64,000 nt of DNA from Hydrangea macrophylla (GCA_033977485.1 CM066984.1:109463691-109527690), one strand, 5' to 3'; numbered from the stretch's first letter, positions 35,789 through 47,000 are shown. Notes: generated from the letters alone by a model not told the origin. Numbers and translations are program-made.

Positions 35789-37184
35789 GTTATAGTTTTG
35801 TTAATTTATAAATGTTAAATGTGATTAATTGGTTTTAATTCATTATAAAATCTGGAACATTATAATTTAATGTTATAATATTATGAAATAATTATTTTAT
35901 GTATATAATATTGAGTACCTATTATTTTAAATAAATAATAAAAGGGTTATGGATAATTTTAAACGGTTTTAAATAGTTAAAGCATTTTAAAAATAGTTTT
36001 TAAATGCTATAAAATATATCTTACATATTCTGAAATTTTTAATATTATATTTTTATATCCTAATAACAAGAGGGTACATATTAGATACCATACTTGTTAA
36101 TTATTTAGTCAAAATAAATATAAGTATTTGTTTAAAGATAAAATAATTAGGTAATAAATACCTAGTGGCTATTTTAAAATATGGGAAAATTATATTAATT
36201 TTTTCTAAGGCTTAATGTCTTTATCTTATAAGTTATTATTTATAGAACCCAAACTTTAGCATTTCAAATAATTATTTATTAATTATAAAAGGACCCGTTG
36301 GGAACTTGGGATGAAATTAAATTATTTAAATACCAAATGGACTCCGAAAATTATGGGAAAAAAATACCACTAGCCTATTTTAAGGCCTAGTATTTAATAA
36401 AAATATTTACGAGGGTCAAATATCTTCTGAAAATATACTTTATTATTAGGGTGCTCTTAAGTCTATTATTAGACTATTAAACTTCAGAAATTCATAATAA
36501 ATAAACCGTAGCTCAGAAAAACACGCGGTCATTTTCTAGAGTCTTAGAATAACGTCTAGGGCATCCCCTTAAAGTTTAGTGACCTTTCGACACGGTAAAA
36601 ACTACAACTTATCTTTAGGGCCCAAACAGGTGTAGAAAACCTAGCCTTTTATGCGACGGACTCCGATTTGAGTCTAGTCAATGGCGTTGGACTCAGAATG
36701 ATGTCTAGATCATCATGTTGAGGTTTAGGGACCCACCGGCACAATTACCCTTATGCCCTTGATTTTAGTACGCTTATTAACCGTCGTTCTATGGATTCAT
36801 ATGCTTTGTAGGAACCACCGCTACGCTTGTTTTTACGCACCCGCTTCGAGGTGAGTCGTCTTAACTCACTTGGTATATTATAGAAATATTCTTGTGAATT
36901 ATATGTATACCCAGTACGTCCTGTGTGGGCGAAGCTGATAAGTACGAATTATGTAAATGTTAAGATTGGTTCTTATATAATGAACGCATGTTAGTTAGCT
37001 ATACTTCACGACATGCCTGCTTATCATGTTTTCACATTTATACAATCACATGAACATAGTCGAGTCACGACGTCAATGTTAACATCCGCATGGTTAGTCA
37101 AGGAGTCATTATGTCATACATGTTGAGTGGACTGCGGAGGTTCAAGAGTTGAATGGATTTGAGTTAGTAGATAAGGTTACGCCG

Positions 37185-37638
37185 CCCTGGCCCACGAGAG
37201 AGGTCAAGGGGTATGTAGATGATATCGCTTTAGTCCACGAGAGAGGCTAAGGTAAATATCTAAGAAAGTATGTTGATGATATCGCTTTAGTCCACGAGAG
37301 AGGCTAAGGGATATATCTAAAAAAGTATGTTGATGATATCGCTTTAGTCCACGAGAGAGGTTAAGGGATATATCTAAGAAAGTATGTTGATGATATCGCT
37401 TTAGTCCACGAGAGAGGCTAAAGGGTACACCAATGATATCACTTTAGTCCACGAGAGAGGCTAAAGAGTACACCGATGGTATCGCTTTAGTCCATGAGAG
37501 AGGCTAAGGGATACATCAAAGAAAGTAATGTCAACGCTATCGCCTTGGTCCACGAGAGAGGTCAAGGGGTACATCGTTCATAAGAAGAAAATACTGTATC
37601 GTGGCTGCCACTTGGGCCTACGAGAGAGGTCAAAGGGT
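37185..37638 (+). repeat. Nine hairpin-forming tandem repeats in the solo LTR
   Basis: Each unit carries CC-ACGAGAGA-GG flanked by complementary arms. Most units read CTTTAGTCC, then ACGAGAGA, then GGCTAAAG or GGCTAAGG. Others read CCTTGGTCC with GGTCAAGG, or CCCTGGCCC with GGTCAAGG. The arms pair with one bulged base, and where the left arm changes from TTTAG to CTTGG the right arm changes from CTAAA to TCAAG, keeping the stem. Spacing between units is 46 to 78 bases and the linkers (GATGATATCG, ATATCTAAGAAAGTATG) are also repeated. The array lies just upstream of the LTR reading frame. Confidence 0.8.
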
Positions 37639-37716
37639 ATGCCGATTCTATGGTTATAGAAATTGGAGTTATGGTCAAAAGTGGTTGAGTAAAGTCGAAT
37701 ATATCGATACTGCATC

Positions 37717-38011
37717 ATGTCATCATACAACCATGTTATATGCTCATTAAATATTTTAAGATATTCGTTGTACTTGTGTATTATTATTTGTATTAGGAGT
37801 GATCGGTTAAGACGATCTCACTTAGCTTCAAAAGCTAACGGCTCCTTCCCTGCCCTAGACATTTTACGTCTAGGTTATGATGAGGAGAATTATCAAGGTG
37901 ACCCTGAAGATGAATATAACTATCCTCAAAGATGGGAACTATCAGGAAGGTGATCCTGAAGCAGACTATCAGGAAGAGTTTGATAACGAAGGTTATGGGT
38001 TTGTCAATTAA
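37717..38011 (+). pseudogene. LTR-borne reading frame, frameshifted copy
   Basis: The frame contains SDRLRRSHLASKANGSFP and ALDILRLGYDEENYQ, the same peptide as at 46425-46670. A one-base insertion in CCTCAAAGATGGG (about 37928-37940) ends it at 37953. Downstream, the original frame resumes with an acidic end (EGDPEADYQEEFDNEGYGF) up to a stop near 38011. Its position, about 380 bases before the LTR end and just after the hairpin repeats, equals that in the other LTR. Function is unknown, and I recognise no domain. Confidence 0.5.
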
Positions 38012-38479
38012 AAGGAGGACTCTGGCCCACTTTCGTATTAAGACTACATTTATGTTTTAAGAACTACCTTTTTGTTGATGTAATAATTCAGTGGCATCGA
38101 TCGCCCAACTTATCTTTTATGGTTTCATTTGGAATTTCTGTAATAGCTTAAGTAGCAAACACTTTAAGTTCCCCAATGAATACCATTAGACGCCTTTGCA
38201 ATGCCTTACTCTGATATATATAATTATGTTTATATGTTGCACGAACATGTCAGTTTTATGTAACTCGTCATTCTCTACGGGTCCAGAAAGGAAATTTTAA
38301 AATTTTCCTATTTTTGGCTACTCCGGGGCGTGACATGTTTAAATGTTTATTTAGGTATATGTGGTATTATTATATTGTTTTAATATTATATTTGTCGCTA
38401 GTGGTCACTTTGAGCTACCTTTGTGAAAGCGGATTTATTTAATTTTTTTTATTTTTATTTATATTTTTGATCTACTCTT

Positions 38480-38481
<2 letters not shown>

Positions 38482-38514
<33 letters not shown>

Positions 38515-38540
38515 CTTGGTGATATATATATATATATATT
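38482..38540. repeat. (CA)n and (TA)n microsatellites
   Basis: About 15 AC units at 38482-38510 and a TA run at 38523-38540, in the centre of the foldback element. Confidence 0.85.
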
Positions 38541-38906
38541 TTATCTATCTTGGACACACACATAGTCTTGGCGATATATTAGCATTTTTTTAATCTACCC
38601 AGTGTTGTGATGTACTAAGATCTAAAAAAAATTATCACCAAAACTGTGCGTGTGTGTCTAATTTGCTCTCACAAAGATGTCCCAAAGAGACCATAGAATG
38701 TTTTCTAGCAACAAATAAAATATCAAAACAATATAATAATATATCACATATGTCTAAATAAACATTTAAGCATATAAGGGTGTTCTCATTAGCATGTAAC
38801 ATAGGTAATTTCGTACTATTACCCATTTTCCTTTAACTTTAACGGAGAAAGTGACTGTTTCACTTTAGTTCAGACCACAGGAGTATTAGTAATACAATTT
38901 AAAGTA

Positions 38907-39045
38907 GGGAATTGCTATGTACACCTGTGTATTTGCTATGTACACCCAAATTATTTTATTCTAATCATTTTTCTTCTAAAAATTCTCACTTTTGTAAAGG
39001 TGAGCGGTATACATAGCAAAATTAGCGGTGTACATAGCCATTCCC
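38907..39045. mobile_element. MITE, 139 bp, 8-bp target duplication TTAAAGTA
   Basis: The ends are GGGAATTGCTATGTACACC and GGTGTACATAGCCATTCCC, inverted repeats of about 19 bases. TTAAAGTA flanks it exactly on both sides (38899-38906, 39046-39053). An 8-bp duplication points to a hAT-type element. It interrupts the right arm of the foldback element, and the left arm lacks it at the matching place near 34055. Confidence 0.85.
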
Positions 39046-39111
39046 TTAAAGTATAAGGGTAACTGATAAAATACCTTACCACAGGGGGTGTTTTTGTAAT
39101 TAGCCCTAAAA

Positions 39112-39414
39112 AAAAGGTAAATTACATTTTATACCCTTGTAGTGTCCACCGAATTTCAAAATGGTCCATGTCCTTTCAATTTCTTCAATTTGCTCCTCTT
39201 ACTTTGAATACCCACTCAATGTGGCCCAACCGTTAATGGTACTCACGGAATGGGATGGAAATATACACGTGCACATCACGTGATGACAAAACAAGGGCAA
39301 ATATGGTATAACACCATCACACAACCCTATTTGACTCTCTCATCCCAAATAGAGTTTTCTGGAGGCACAAAAGCTGCGGTAGCTGTTGGAGTGGAATTCT
39401 CAGTGAAGATAACA
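39112..39414 (+). mobile_element. Probable 5' terminal region of the MuDR-like element
   Basis: GGTAAATTACATTTTATACCC near 39116 resembles the starts of plant Mutator-like terminal repeats. The matching right end is not in the window because the element is broken at 43131. The left border directly after the foldback element is therefore provisional. CACGTG occurs near 39278. Confidence 0.4.
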
Positions 39415-42400
39415 ATGAGGATGCATGTTGATTGGAGAGACACATACCGTGATGGTAAGAAATTGGTTCCCCTCTACAATTTCTTTACAATTTCACCTTT
39501 TTGAGCTTCCGATTTGGACGGATATCTTTGGTTCTGTTTTTTTTTTTTGGGTGCCTTTTGTTGTTTCTTTATGAAGTTAGTCATTTTTTATGTTTTCATT
39601 GTGGTCCTAGACATATGCTTGGTTTGAGTTTCTTCTGAGAATTAGTTTGTAAACAATAGATGGTATATGACAAAAAGGGTCCCATGCATTCACATGTTTG
39701 GTGAATTTATTCAATTTTTGATACTTTAATGGTGTTTTTTTCCCCTTTTTTTTAATGGCTTAGTGCCAACTCATACATGTTTGTGTATTATATATGTGGT
39801 CCCAATGGAGTTCCCAAGTCTGAATACAATATTTGTGTGTGAACCCTTTTACCATCCCTATATATATACATATATACATATACATATACATATATATATA
39901 TATATACATATACATACTATTGTCACATGTCCTTTGCCTAATATTGTTTGTGCAGATGAAAGTCAAGAGCAGTTGGATGATGGTTTTGATAATCAATCAT
40001 CTAAAGATAGTGAATTTCATGATAGTGAGTTTGATATAAGTGAGGATGATGAGCTATTTGATACTCATATTGACCCTGGTGTTGAGTGGTCAGGTGTGAG
40101 AAATACCACTGAAAGTAGACTATCTACTGGGGTAGAGCAATTAATATTTCATGATATGGATGACTTAGAAGTGCTTAGTGATTATGCTCCATCAGATGAG
40201 CTAGTTAGTGGTGATGAATCAGATGATGATGTGGGTAACAGTTACCAAAAAAAATACCCAGAGTTTAGAGCTGAGGTGGATATGAAGGATGTAGAATTTA
40301 AGCTGGGGATGTTGTTTAACTCAGGCAAAGAGTTTAAACAGGCTGTAAGAGAGTATGCTATAAGGAAAGGTAAGGGAATTAGGATTGTTAAAAATGAGAA
40401 AACCAGGGTTAAGGCTGTTTGCATAGAAGGATGTAAGTGGAACATTTTTGCGTCAAAGAGGCAGGGTGAAACAATTATGCAAGTAAAAACATTTGAAGAT
40501 GAACATACATGCAGTAGAAATTTTTATAATAGGAATGTGAAATCTGATTGGCTTGCAAAACAGTATGTTGACCAGTTTAGATCCAACCCCCAATGGCCAC
40601 TTGAGGCATTCATGGAAACAATGAGAAAAGATTTTATTGTTGGTGTTTCTAGGAGCCAGGTTTATAGAGCTAAGAACAAAGCATTGGCCATGATACAGGG
40701 TTCACATGCCGAACAATTTAGCAAGCTTTGGGATTATTGTGAGGAAATTAAAAGGACAAACCCTGGGACTACAATGAAGTTGCAGGTCTCACATATTGAT
40801 GGAGATGGAGTGTGTCCTAGATTTGAGAGAATATATGTATGCCTCGGTGCTTGCAAGGAAGGGTTTATGGCTGGATGTAGAAATGTGATAGGGGTTGATG
40901 GATGCCATCTGAAGTGCCCTTATGGTGGTCAATTACTTACAGCCATAGGGTTAGATGGGAACAACTGCATATTTTCAGTGGCATATGCTGTGGTCGAGGG
41001 TGAAACCAAGAGCTCATTGTGACACCCGCTCCCGCGGTTATATTTAACATTGCTTTAGCATGCATAATCATGAGTTAATGATAATTATAGTGTTATGTGA
41101 CACATATTGGAAGTGAGTTTAACTCGCTAAGTTGTTTTTGGGTGTCCAATTGGGACCCAAATTTGGCCAGTATGGCAATCCCAAGTTGGGATATGTGTTG
41201 TTGGGCCTCACTTGAGATGGGACAGTAATATGTGGAACACCCTATGTGCCTAAATGTTTATTAAGGCTTAAATGATTTATTATTTGATTGTTAATAATAT
41301 CATGTTATTAGGTAGTGACCACTTCTGGGGTCAATTAGGGATACCTTTGTGAGCACGAATTGAACACGTTACATAATTAGTAGGCTAATTAGCAACTTCA
41401 TATAATTATATGGGACCACTTATGGGACCCATGCGAGACATAGACAAACACTCATTTAGGTTTGGGATAGTTTTAGTACAATTTCATAATTAGTAGGGGA
41501 TTAACTACAAAACTAGCAAACTAGTGGGGGTTTCATAATAAAATAGAAAAACTTATATAATCAAGCCACCTAGGAGGAGGATGACTCCTCATTATATTTT
41601 GTTCCAATCTCGGGTGTAGACGTACAGAGACGAAGACGAGAATTTCATCAACGTTGACGTTGACGTTCACGACAACAGTTGACGCACCGAACGACGTCGG
41701 TTTTCAAAACAGGCTATATATTCGGACTCCTAGAGGTGAGACTAGCGTTTTGGTACTAGTTTGGTTGAGTTTTGTGATAGTTTTTCTGCGACCCATTTTA
41801 GGGTTTAAGCTCATAACTCGTAATTTATGTATAGGATTTGTATCTGGTTCATAGTAGGACTCTAATCTTGTGATTAGGAGCGAAATCGAAGAGGTGAGTG
41901 ATGTTAATTTTGATATTTGGATGATTTTCATGTTGAGTTCAATTGTGATGCCAAAGCATTCCTAATTTGTTTAATTTAATTTATTTAGATTATAATTGGG
42001 CAAAATTCATGTGGCTAAATTAGGCCCAATTTATTTGTGAAAGCATGGTGCAATGATTAAATGAGCATGTTGAGTTGCCTATTTGGGTCAATGGAAATTG
42101 CTAGTTCTATACCACCATGAGGTAATCTTTGTGGTGACGACCACGGCCGCCAGAGGCCTATGGGACCGCACGTGTGAGGGCGTGGGTCATGACTAGTCAC
42201 GTGGGCTTGGGGAGTGGAGCCGCGGGCTAGCCGGTAGTGGTGGGAGTGAACTAGTAATTGCCAGAGACTATAGTTATTTGTAATATGTTGAATTGAGCGT
42301 GTTTATTATCCATGTTCATGATTAGCATTACTCACTAAGCATATAGCTTATATATTGTAGTGGTTATTGAATAACCATCGTAGGTGATCGCGGCGAGGAA

Positions 42401-43130
42401 TCGGGGAAGTGAGCTGGGAAGTGGCTTGGCTAGTTCATGGGTTTTTGGGAGTTGCAGTGGCGTTGTTTATAATTATACTTGCTATTAGCTCAAAACTTGC
42501 AATATAGTTGTAATTAGTTTTAATCTGGATTGTACGAGTCATACTTTGGTTGGTTTAAGCTTATGTAATATTTCTGGTTAAATTTTATACTTTAGTTGGA
42601 TTGTACCTTAACTCCTGTAATATAAGGTTGAACTGTGTTAGTTAACATTATTTGATCATAGTGTTGCTATGACTAATGTTATTAGATTGAGACGTTTGAA
42701 CTTGGAGATTTATTTATTGGGTGCGGTTGATTGTAAATGATTATTTTTAGTATTTTTATTTAAAGTATTTAAAAACTCTTGCTTATACTGGGAAGCTCAT
42801 GTTTGTGACTTTGGTTGACTTTAAATGGTTTAAAGCATTAGTGTTGATTTCAACTTGTGATTTGGTAATATTATATGAGAATTTACTAATTGTTAAAACA
42901 GGGGTTTTTGGCTAATTTCAAAGACGGGGTTTTTGTTTTTTTGTTTTATTATTGTTTGAGCTTCTTTGGTTTAAGTTTATTTTAAATTTAGTTTAAAACT
43001 TTAATCACTGGTGCAAGGCCTTGGTGGCTTGCCACGTGTCCTAGGATCATCTGGGTGGTTCCGGGGCGTGACACTCATGGATGTGGTTTCTTGAGCTATT
43101 GCAGGATGACATTGGTATCAACAACCAGTT
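39415..43130 (+). pseudogene. MuDR-type (MULE) transposase, broken by two LTR insertions
   Basis: This is a transposase of the MuDR superfamily. Proposed exons are 39415-39454 (GATG|GTAAG donor), 39956-41017 (TTTGTGCAG acceptor) and, beyond the inserted LTR, 43079-43130. The junction codon stays in phase. An acidic N-terminal region (about residues 14-110) is followed by the MuDR DNA-binding domain (about 125-215: LGMLFNSGKEFKQAVREYA, then the CIEGCKWNIFAS zinc-ligand block and DEHTCSR). The MULE catalytic domain follows, with the first acidic residue in VIGVDGCHLK (about 325), then LLTAIGLDGNNCIF and VAYAVVEGETKSS. After the solo LTR the frame resumes with WMWFLELLQDDIGINNQ, the expected next motif. 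The rest, including the remaining catalytic acids, lies beyond the gypsy insertion at 43131, outside the window. Apart from the insertions the visible frame has no stops. Confidence 0.85.
41018..43073 (+). mobile_element. Solo LTR, 2.06 kb, in the MULE transposase, TSD CTCAT
   Basis: It runs from TGTGACACCCGCTCCCGCG to GGGGCGTGACA. CTCAT is duplicated exactly (41013-41017, 43074-43078) and the transposase frame continues across it when the insert is disregarded. It matches the truncated LTR at 10671-11594 (complement). GGTGGCTTGCCACGTGTCC lies near the end, with CACGTG starting 41 bp from the terminus. No coding domains. Confidence 0.9.
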
Positions 43131-45979
43131 TGTAATACTCGTAAATTTCCGTTATTTATAAATTTGGGCCCCGTACCTTTTAAAATTCGTTAATTATAAT
43201 GTCTACATGAACAATACGCATTATTTTATTGAGACTTAGACTGTAAAATTTTGACTCGGACCAACATTTCACGCGGACCCGTAAAATCTACAATTACCTG
43301 GACTGGCTTGCACATTAGTATAATTACCCAACCCATTTAAACCCATTACCCAAACACCCCCCACCATCTAAACCACCTCACCCACAGATTGTACAAGCTG
43401 AATTATCACCCGCATGGAGATGGCGTGTTTGGGTAGGATTGTGTATATTTCGGACCATTGAGAGTAGAGAGAGGAACGGGCAGTCTCGGCAAAAACACCC
43501 ACGCCGACACCTTTCTCCAAGCCCGGTCATTTCAGTCAGTTCCTCAACAGAGCCGGAGCTGATGGTCACATGTGTGTGCATGAGTAGGTTTGTAAGTATG
43601 GATAGTGTATATATATATATATATATCACCAAGAGTTTGTGGACCAACCAAAATTTACACACACACACTCTCATATTTTCTCTGCCTAACCACACACTCC
43701 CCCACACGCCTGACCCAAAGGAGAAGAAGGAAACGCAGAGAGAAGGAGGAGAGAGAGAGACTCGCCGGTGACAGAAAGAGAGAAGGGAACCTGAGGCTTC
43801 TATAGGTAAAACCCCACCCCCCTGTGTTATTCTACAGTTTATACACACTCCCACACCCCTCACACACCTCCCTAGACCTTCACTGTACGCCCAAACAGAG
43901 CCTTAGGCTCCAAAATGGCAAATCTGTCATTAAAGAGCCCTCGCCGGAGCTCAAACTTTCAAACTCAACCAAACTCTTTTTGGGAACATCAATGTGATCC
44001 CTAGGTCCCCCACATGCTCCCACATAAGCAGCTTTCAGCTTGGACCATGTTTGGTTGACCATGCATAGCATTATTCTTTTAAAACCCAAAAAGAATAATC
44101 TCACGGTGGGTCTAGAAAACGAATAAACCACATTCTCAGATCCTAGTATGTTGTAGAGGGTCCCAAACCGGTCATTTTGGCGTTGGAATGAAGCATTTTC
44201 ATGGAGTAGAGAGAAAGATATGAGCGTTTGAAGTTTTCCGGCGAAAACGAGCTCGCCGGCGGCGAGGTTGACTCACCGGAGAAGAAATGACCCGTGGGTT
44301 AACGGGTTATATCGTTTACCCATGGGTCAGGTTGGGTTTCGGGTAAGGTCGGGTTAATATGAGTGTGTATTCGGTAGAGGATACGGGTTATAATAAGTAA
44401 GTGGTAAGCGGGTCGGATCTTTTAAGTAGGGTTATAGTTAGAGTGTAAGTGGGTGACCCGTGGGTTCGGGTTGGACCTGGGCTGACCCGCGGGTCTTGCT
44501 GATAATTATAATTAGTTAATTTTATATTCTAATTATTCTATTAACCTTAATTAAGGTTTTATTAATCTGTTTTATATTACTAAGTATTCTATGAATCCTA
44601 ATTAGTGTTTTAATAAACTATTTTAGTAATAATAAGTATATATTAACTGAGATTAGTAAATAAATCTATTATTATTTATATATAGCATATAAATAATAAT
44701 TATAAATAGTATGTTTAAATGGTTTTGAATGGTTAAATAAAAAAAAAGTTTTAAATACCCAAGAATAATATTCTAATAATATGAAATATTATTCTTTATA
44801 ATATAACCTTATATTCTGAAATTATAATGAGATTCTTATATAATATGCTTATTATTTATTAGTTTAAATAAATAATAAGTAAAGTGTTTTAAATTAAAAT
44901 AAATAGGTAATAAATACCTAATGACCCCTTTTCAAGTATAGAAAAATTATATTAAATTTTCCTAAGGTCTAGTAACTCTCTGTTGTAAATTATTATTTAC
45001 AAAGCCCTAGCTTTAATATTTTAATAATTATTAATTACTTATATAATATCCGTTTGGTTGTATTTTAATTATTTAAAATACCAAACGAGCCCTGAAAATT
45101 ATGAGAAAAATACTACTAGCCTATTTTAAGGTCTGGTATTTAATAAAAATATTTATAAGGGCCAAATGTCTTCCTAGAATATATTTTATTAATAGGGTGT
45201 TCCTACGTCTACTATTAGACGATTAAACTTCAATAATTCATAGTAAATAAACCGTAGCTCAGAAAAATACGCTGTCAGTTCTTAGAGTCTTAGAATAATG
45301 TCTAGAATATCCCCTTAAAATTTAGTGACCTTTTGACACGGTAAAAAATACAGCTTATCTTTAGGGCCCAAACTGGTGTAGAAAACGCATCCTTTTATGC
45401 AACGGGCTCCGATTTGAGTCTAGTCAATGGCGTTAGACTCAGAATGATGTCTAGATCGATCATCATGTTGAGGTTTAGGAACCCATCCGGCACATTTACC
45501 ATTATGCCCTTGATTTTAGTACGCTTATTAATCAACGTTCTATGAATTCATATACTTTGTAGGAACCACCGCTACGCTTGTTCTTACGCGCCCGCATCGA
45601 GGTGAGTCGTCCTAACTCACTTAGTATATTATAGAATTATTATTTGTATATTATGTGTATGCCAGTACGTCCTACGTGGACGAAGCTGATAAGTACGAAC
45701 TATGTAATTGTTGAGCTTGTTCTTATATAATGAACGCATGTTAGCTAGTTATACTTTATGCCTAGTTAATATTCATTGATATTCTTGCTATCATGTTTTT
45801 TTTTTTTACGTCTATACAATCCCATGAACATTCATACGAACATAGTCGAGTCATGATGTCAATGTTGACGTCTGCATGGTTAGTCACGGGGACTAACCCA
45901 GTCATATGGTTATACATGGTTGAGTGGACCGTAGTGGTCCGAATGGTACAGTCAAGTAAATGGGAACAACAATGAAACT

Positions 45980-46261
45980 GCTATAGGGCCCTGCTAGGCG
46001 ACAATAGCCAGAGTTTTCATTGAAATCATCAGAGTGATGTATGAATTGATGATTGATACGCTATAGGGCCCTGCTAGGCGACGATAGCAAAGTATCCATC
46101 AGAATACAATAGTTACTTTTTAAATGCTATAGGGCCCTGCTAGGCGACGATAGCGCTGTAACTATTCCATTCACCCGGCAAGGTCACGAGGACCTAAGAG
46201 TCCAATGATTACACTCTTTTAAAACTAAAACTGCTATAGGGCCCTGCTAGGCGACGATAGC
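45980..46261 (+). repeat. Four copies of a 29-bp palindromic repeat
   Basis: Copies lie at 45980-46008, 46060-46088, 46126-46154 and 46233-46261. Each begins GCTAT and ends ATAGC (a 5-bp stem), contains AGGGCCCT (a perfect palindrome) and has GCC-CTGCTA-GGC as an inner stem-loop. The first copy has ACAATAGC where the others have ACGATAGC. The array occupies the place taken by the nine unrelated hairpin repeats in the solo LTR at 34190. Confidence 0.85.
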
Positions 46262-46424
46262 AACGTAATCATTCTACTCTAAGCCAACAGCGTTACACTG
46301 GTAATGTCACAAGACACATGAGTCGGTTGTGGTGTCCATGGTTGAGTTAAAGTCGAATATATCGATAATGCATTGTGTCGTCATTCTATCATGTCATATG
46401 CTTATTTAATGTTGGTTCAAGATA

Positions 46425-46670
46425 TTGTTATACTTGTATATCCTTAAATGTATTAGGAGTGATCGGTTAAGACGATTTCACTTAGCTTCAAAAGCTAACG
46501 GCTCCTTCCCTGCCCTGGACATTTTACGTCTAGGTTATGATGAGGAGAACTATCAAGGTAACAATGAAGATGCGTATCAATATCCTCAGCATGGGAACTA
46601 TCAGGAAGGTGATCCTGAGGCAGACTATCAGGAAGAGTTCGATAACGAGGGTTACGGGTTTGCCAGTTAG
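46425..46670 (+). CDS. LTR-borne small reading frame (81 codons), function unknown
   Basis: A sense frame at about 320-570 bases before the LTR end. The N-terminal part may be untranslated, because a TATTAG|GAGTGATCGG acceptor-like site at about 46457 precedes the conserved part. That part reads SDRLRRFHLASKANGSFP, ALDILRLGYDEENYQ, and an acidic end rich in Glu, Asp and Tyr (EGDPEADYQEEFDNEGYGF). The solo LTR at 34190 has the same peptide with one frameshift. Many differences between the copies fall in third codon positions (CTA/CTG, AAT/AAC, GAA/GAG, TTT/TTC, TAT/TAC), though several replacements cluster in the middle. No domain was recognised. It could be a leader peptide or a chance frame under RNA-level constraint. 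Confidence 0.4.
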   Translation: MLYLYILKCIRSDRLRRFHLASKANGSFPALDILRLGYDEENYQGNNEDAYQYPQHGNYQEGDPEADYQEEFDNEGYGFAS

Positions 46671-47000
46671 AAGAAGGACCCTGGCCTACTTCCGAATTAA
46701 GACTTCTTTTATGTTTTAACTATCTTTTGGTTGATGTAATAACTTAAGTGGCGTTAACCGCCCAACTTATCTTTTGTGGTTTTCATTTGGAGCTCTGTAA
46801 TAGCCTAAGTAGCAAACCAAAAAAAAAAATTCCCCCATGAATACCATTAGACTTTATGAAATCTCTTACTCTGATATTTCTATGTTTAGAATGTTTGCAC
46901 GGATAGGTCAGTTTTATGTAACTCGTCATTCCCTATGGGTCCAGAAAGGAAATTTTAAATTTTCCCTATTTTTGGCTACTCCGGGGCGTGGCAGGATTTT

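Larger units (their letters stand above)
34190..38335 (+). mobile_element. Solo LTR, 4.1 kb, TSD TGTTT
   Basis: It runs from TGTAATACCCGTAAAATTTC to CCGGGGCGTGACA. TGTTT is duplicated exactly (34185-34189 and 38336-38340). It aligns with the 5' LTR at 43131-46993 over most of its length: the CATTAAAGCTCCTCGCCGG block, the GTAGAAAACCTAGCC block and a TTCGAGGTGAGTCG splice-donor-like site at about 36845. It holds an (ATT)n microsatellite, nine hairpin repeats and an LTR-borne reading frame, listed separately. It is inserted in the left arm of the foldback element. Confidence 0.88.
33987..39107. mobile_element. Foldback element with long inverted arms, split by a solo LTR
   Basis: The outer ends AGGGTTAATTACAAAAACACTC (33987) and its complement GTGTTTTTGTAATTAGCCCT (to 39107) pair. 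The pairing continues through TTTAAATTGTATCACTAATAC, a GTTAAAGTTAA stretch, ACATGCTAATGAGAACACC and, beyond the inserted LTR, TGTTTATTTAGGTATATGTGG. Without the inserts at 34190-38335 and 38907-39045 the arms are some 350-400 bases each, joined by CA- and TA-rich sequence. No transposase was found inside. Long arms without coding sequence suggest a non-autonomous MULE or foldback element. No target duplication was recognised. Confidence 0.65.
43131..46993 (+). repeat. 5' LTR, 3.86 kb
   Basis: It starts TGTAATACTCGTAAATTTCC and ends CCGGGGCGTGGCA, where the usual GTGACA has become GTGGCA. A (TA)n tract at about 43606-43627 is placed like a TATA box and is followed by a CT/CA-rich leader and a TTCTATAG|GTAAAAC donor-like site at about 43806. 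The middle third is very AT-rich. Four hairpin repeats and a short sense frame lie near the 3' end. It is 3.9 kb long, which is long for a plant chromovirus LTR. Confidence 0.9.

Noticed and set aside
37185..37638. Regularly spaced repeats resembling a CRISPR array
   Set aside because: The linkers between units are themselves repeated, unit spacing varies from 46 to 78 bases, and the array lies inside an LTR of a plant genome. No cas-like genes are present.
39763..39955. The MULE frame starting at 39763 with an Ile/Tyr/His-rich N terminus
   Set aside because: That part translates a (TA)n/CATA microsatellite and ends in a good CAG acceptor at 39955, so it is better read as intron.
43378..43863. 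Open frames on both strands in the 5' LTR, repeated at 55609-55963
   Set aside because: They lie in U3/R of a gypsy LTR, include microsatellite translation and show no domain. The repetition is due to the two LTRs.
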